From the IMG/VR virus record IMGVR_UViG_3300017758_000124, positions 1 to 25,243 of that record: a stretch of 25,243 nucleotides of DNA; one strand, 5' to 3'. The notes below the pieces were generated by a model. The model searched no databases and had not been told where the DNA came from. It saw nothing but the letters and a program-made list of their open reading frames with translations. Below, piece by piece: positions 23,631-25,243 of this stretch; the first letter of the stretch is position 1, and the number at the start of each line of letters is the position of its first letter. A program made the translations under genes and the position numbers. The stretch is from a virus.

Positions 23631-23994
23631 CCTTACCCCATCGTTTATCAGCGCCTTTTTTGCCTGCAATCTGTCGTTTTTTACGGTTCAATGCCTGCTC
23701 TTTACGTTCTTCTTCTGCCTGTAAACACACTAAGTTTTGCCCATCATCAACTTCTTTAAACATATGTTTTATAGATGGCCACATGTATTTAATCTTATCC
23801 AACGTGCAGTTACACATCTTTGATAGTATTTCAAAATCTTTTGGTATCTTAAAACCACGCCAACAATGGCAATACAACAGTATGTATGCACCCTGTTCTT
23901 CAAGTGACATTTTTAATCTGCTAGGTTCGCTTATCCAATCATTAGCGTAAAATTGAAACGCAGGCGATTGTTCATCTGTAGATTTTTTTCTCAT
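23611..23994 (-). CDS. DUF1376 (YdaU-like) replication-associated protein
   Basis: A 127-residue protein with the DUF1376 signature: PAFQFYANDWISEPSRLKMS, EEQGAYILLYCHCW, then a winged-helix-like stretch with LSKMCNCTLDKIKYMWPSIK and a basic end (NRKKRQIAGKKGADKRWGKD). Members such as Rac-prophage YdaU sit next to replication initiation genes and are thought to bind DNA. It is the first gene of the leftward early operon, 23 nt after the predicted start point, with AGGTAAC as ribosome binding site. It overlaps the primase gene by 20 nt. Confidence 0.88.
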   Translation of the reverse strand: MRKKSTDEQSPAFQFYANDWISEPSRLKMSLEEQGAYILLYCHCWRGFKIPKDFEILSKMCNCTLDKIKYMWPSIKHMFKEVDDGQNLVCLQAEEERKEQALNRKKRQIAGKKGADKRWGKDEVQSK

Positions 23995-24003
23995 TGTTAC
24001 CTG

Positions 24004-24017
24004 TTAATTTTCGTTAA
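24004..24017. promoter_or_regulatory. Operator copy 3, imperfect (TTAATTTTCGTTAA)
   Basis: One arm is TTAAT instead of TTAAC; the other, GTTAA, is perfect. It lies just downstream of the DUF1376 promoter, covering its predicted start point, 35 bp from copy 4. Confidence 0.45.
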
Positions 24018-24023
24018 TGATTT

Positions 24024-24052
24024 AATATACAGAATATGTTAACCTATGTCAA
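24024..24052 (-). promoter_or_regulatory. Leftward early promoter for DUF1376-primase-helicase operon
   Basis: On the minus strand a perfect TTGACA (24047-24052) and TATATT (24024-24029) are exactly 17 nt apart. The -35 is the outer part of operator copy 4, so a bound regulator would exclude polymerase. Confidence 0.8.
24039..24052. promoter_or_regulatory. Operator copy 4 (TTAACCTATGTCAA)
   Basis: Arms TTAAC/GTCAA; the change from GTTAA to GTCAA creates the consensus TTGACA -35 on the other strand. It overlaps the leftward early promoter. Confidence 0.75.
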
Positions 24053-24090
24053 CCCCCCCAAATATGGTTGTGTGTGTTTGCTCTATCTTG

Positions 24091-24138
24091 GTTGAAGTTG
24101 AAGGTGTAGTTGAAGGTGAAGATGAAGATGAAGGGGAT
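24091..24138 (+). repeat. Degenerate hexamer repeat (GTTGAA/GGTGAA/GATGAA)
   Basis: Eight successive hexamers: GTTGAA, GTTGAA, GGTGTA, GTTGAA, GGTGAA, GATGAA, GATGAA, GGGGAT. The purines are almost all on the plus strand. The tract is in frame with a possible 25-codon reading frame 24064-24141 (MVVCVCSILVEVEGVVEGED...) that would make an acidic peptide, but that frame has no ribosome binding site and is not called as a gene. Confidence 0.7.
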
Positions 24139-24143
24139 TGATT

Positions 24144-24194
24144 TGCCATTAACAAACTGATGGCACACTTATAGATATGCCATAGCTTTGCCAT
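24144..24194. repeat. TGCCAT repeat cluster
   Basis: TGCCAT occurs at 24144-24149, 24178-24183 and 24189-24194, and inverted (ATGGCA) at 24160-24165. The first and inverted copies can form a hairpin with a 10-nt loop. TTTGCCAT is repeated at 24142 and 24187. Such clusters are compatible with initiator or regulator binding. Confidence 0.5.
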
Positions 24195-24232
24195 AATGTA
24201 AGATGATGATGGGGGATATGCAACAATGAGAT

Positions 24233-24263
24233 AAAATACATACCCCCCGTGCCGTAGTATTTT
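24233..24263. terminator. Weak hairpin downstream of XRE gene, possible terminator
   Basis: Arms AAAATAC and GTATTTT flank a C/G-rich loop, and both strands have short T-runs at the end of the stem. It lies 11 nt past the XRE stop and could end the XRE transcript. The stem is AT-rich and the support modest. Confidence 0.3.
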
Positions 24264-24273
24264 TAGCCTAAGA

Positions 24274-24513
24274 TTATTGACCTACACCCTGCGGCTGCGG
24301 TGCAATTTCATCTGCGTGTTTTAGATCAGGACGTAAATAGTCTAATTCAAAATCACCAATATCTGCTATTTGATACGCACGCAAAGGCGGTATTACTTGC
24401 CATTTAGATACAGCAGGATGGCTTATATTAAGCATACGTGATAGGTTTCTACCACCATACTTAGTTACCACCTCTTTCTTACGTTCTTTTGCAAGTTCAT
24501 ATAAATTCATCAT
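24274..24513 (-). CDS. XRE-family regulator, Cro/YdaS-like
   Basis: A 79-residue DNA-binding protein. Residues 22-40 (RNLSRMLNISHPAVSKWQV) form a helix-turn-helix, with recognition helix SHPAVSKWQV. The following IPPLRAYQIAD and ELDYLRPDL are typical of the YdaS/Cro group, whose members end near this point with no dimerisation or cleavage domain. The end is a Gln/Pro-rich tail. ATG 24513 has AAGGGA upstream; a second ATG follows at once. The gene is divergent from the rightward early operon, and its own promoter is covered by operator copy 5, so autoregulation is likely. It is the best candidate in this window to bind all six operators. Confidence 0.85.
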   Translation of the reverse strand: MMNLYELAKERKKEVVTKYGGRNLSRMLNISHPAVSKWQVIPPLRAYQIADIGDFELDYLRPDLKHADEIAPQPQGVGQ

Positions 24514-24538
24514 AATAATCCCTTATTAATCTAAGTAC

Positions 24539-24567
24539 ATCATACTTATAAGATTAACAAATGTCAA
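24539..24567 (-). promoter_or_regulatory. Promoter of the XRE gene
   Basis: Minus-strand TTGACA (24562-24567, consensus) and TATGAT (24539-24544) are exactly 17 nt apart; the -35 is part of operator copy 5. The start point falls near 24532, giving a leader of about 19 nt with a ribosome binding site. Confidence 0.8.
24554..24567. promoter_or_regulatory. Operator copy 5 (TTAACAAATGTCAA)
   Basis: Arms TTAAC/GTCAA. It overlaps the -35 of the XRE promoter and lies 31 bp centre to centre from copy 6, about three helical turns, so regulators on both could touch. Confidence 0.7.
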
Positions 24568-24575
24568 CATATAGC

Positions 24576-24604
24576 TTGACTTTGGTAACCTACGTTAATA
24601 TAAT
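24576..24604 (+). promoter_or_regulatory. Rightward early promoter
   Basis: TTGACT (24576-24581) and consensus TATAAT (24599-24604) are exactly 17 nt apart. Operator copy 6 fills the spacer up to the -10. The start point falls near 24611, with a leader of about 31 nt carrying AAGGAG. Confidence 0.85.
24585..24598. promoter_or_regulatory. Operator copy 6 (GTAACCTACGTTAA)
   Basis: Arms GTAAC/GTTAA, one base away from perfect. It occupies the spacer between -35 and -10 of the rightward early promoter, so binding would shut that promoter. Confidence 0.7.
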
Positions 24605-24641
24605 ATAAGTTCCAATAGTAAATATAAAAAAAGGAGTAGAC

Positions 24642-25243
24642 ATGAGTATTATTGCGAAAACAGTAGACAACGAAAGTAAGTACCCTGAAGTAAGTACAGG
24701 CGTACACAAGGCTAGATGTGTAAAGGTCATTGATCTAGGCACACAAGAAAACAACTATGATGGACAGGTAACATGGAAACGTCAATGTATGGTTATCTGG
24801 GAAGTACCATCTGAAGTAAACAACAACGGTGAACCTCTAACAATCAGTAAGTTTTATACGCTATCGCTGCATGAGAAGGCTACACTTGGGCAGGATTTAT
24901 CTGCATGGCGTGGCCGTCCATTTACTGAAATGGAAAAGAAGGGCTTTGATATATCTAAGTTATGTGGTGTAACTTGTTTTATTAACGTAATGGAAGGTAA
25001 GAACGGTAGACCACGTGTTAGTTCTATTATGCCATTGCCTAAAGATGATGAGATCAAAGAACAATACCATGAATCTGTGGTGTTTTCTGTTGATGAATAC
25101 CAAAAAGGCAACAGGGAAGAATTTAACAAGTTAGCTGATGGTATACGTAACATTATTTTGCGGTCAAAAGAGTTACAAGATACGCAAGACATGGGTGATG
25201 GGAACAATGGCGCTGATATGCCTAACCTTTCATCTGATGAAGA
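24642..25243 (+). CDS. SSB-like NGO0469-family protein, 3' end cut by window edge
   Basis: The first gene of the rightward early operon, with AAGGAG (24631-24636) before ATG 24642. About 200 codons are present. The pattern MSIIAKTVDNESKYPEVSTG, ARCVKVIDLGTQE, FYTLSLHEKATLGQDLSAWR, GRPFTEMEKKGFDISKLCGV, INVMEGKNGRPRVSSIMPLP is that of phage NGO0469-like proteins, which look like OB-fold single-stranded DNA binding proteins. The visible end is acidic (NNGADMPNLSSDE), as in SSB tails. In other phages such genes precede recombinase or polymerase genes, which would lie to the right of the window. Confidence 0.82.
   Translation, partial: MSIIAKTVDNESKYPEVSTGVHKARCVKVIDLGTQENNYDGQVTWKRQCMVIWEVPSEVNNNGEPLTISKFYTLSLHEKATLGQDLSAWRGRPFTEMEKKGFDISKLCGVTCFINVMEGKNGRPRVSSIMPLPKDDEIKEQYHESVVFSVDEYQKGNREEFNKLADGIRNIILRSKELQDTQDMGDGNNGADMPNLSSDE

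Larger units (their letters stand above)
24053..24273. other. Non-coding control region with repeats; candidate replication origin
   Basis: No protein gene is supported here. It begins with a C7 run (24053-24059), then GT-rich DNA, a hexamer repeat tract (24091-24138), a TGCCAT cluster (24144-24194), a G5 run (24211-24215) and a weak hairpin (24233-24263). Its position between primase/helicase genes and the XRE switch, and the repeated words, are what an iteron-type origin would show; no classical DnaA box is visible in it. Confidence 0.4.

Noticed and set aside
24064-24141. A 25-codon acidic peptide gene across the hexamer repeat
   Set aside because: No ribosome binding site, and the frame is a by-product of a 6-bp repeat; described as a repeat instead.
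1-25243. tRNA genes, CRISPR arrays, insertion sequences, integrase, lysis genes
   Set aside because: Nothing with the needed structure or motifs was found on either strand.

Overview
The window is a stretch of an AT-rich tailed-phage (podovirus-type) genome. Both edges cut through genes, so it is an internal segment or a linearised contig. The virion module has the T7-like order and content: portal, scaffold, capsid, tail tubular A and B, and three internal ejection proteins. Regulation looks lambda-like instead: sigma70-type promoters, a small XRE/YdaS-type regulator and a repeated palindromic operator. No phage RNA polymerase, integrase, lysis gene, tRNA or CRISPR array is visible. The host cannot be fixed from the sequence; low GC and the small conserved proteins would fit a marine alphaproteobacterium (inference only).

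Layout. (1) 1-18615, minus strand, late genes. In transcription order: small terminase (18202-18615), a PD-(D/E)XK nuclease, large terminase, a small protein, a GNAT-like protein, a second small protein sharing a C-terminal motif with the first, portal, two tiny proteins, a Bbp19-like protein, scaffold, major capsid protein, a decoration-like protein, an intrinsic terminator (10585-10613), tail tubular A, tail nozzle, then gp14-, gp15- and gp16-like internal virion proteins. The gp16-like gene is cut by the left edge. (2) 17836-18201, a GC- and G-richer non-coding stretch beside the small terminase, a candidate packaging site. (3) 18672-20711, a rightward cassette of six small genes with its own promoter, operator and terminator; its first gene looks papain-like. 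(4) 20649-23994, leftward early genes: Ref-like HNH nuclease, a hypothetical, an SF2 helicase, an AEP-type primase and a DUF1376 (YdaU-like) protein. (5) 23995-24641, the control region: promoters, operators, hexamer and TGCCAT repeats (a possible origin) and the XRE gene. (6) 24642 to the right edge, the first gene of the rightward early operon, an SSB-like NGO0469-family protein.

Two points stand out. First, six copies of a 14-bp palindrome (TTAAC-N4-GTTAA and close variants) lie only between genes. Four of them overlap predicted promoters or start points, so one regulator probably controls leftward early, rightward early, its own gene and the cassette, and perhaps the packaging genes. Second, a perfect 16-bp bacterial parS centromere (TGTTTCACGTGAAACA, 2505-2520) lies inside the gp16-like coding sequence, although no parA or parB is in the window. 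Together with a RepB/AEP-like primase and repeat-rich control DNA, this suggests that the phage uses the host ParB/ParA system, for example to segregate as an extrachromosomal prophage. That is a hypothesis. The parS sequence itself is directly visible.
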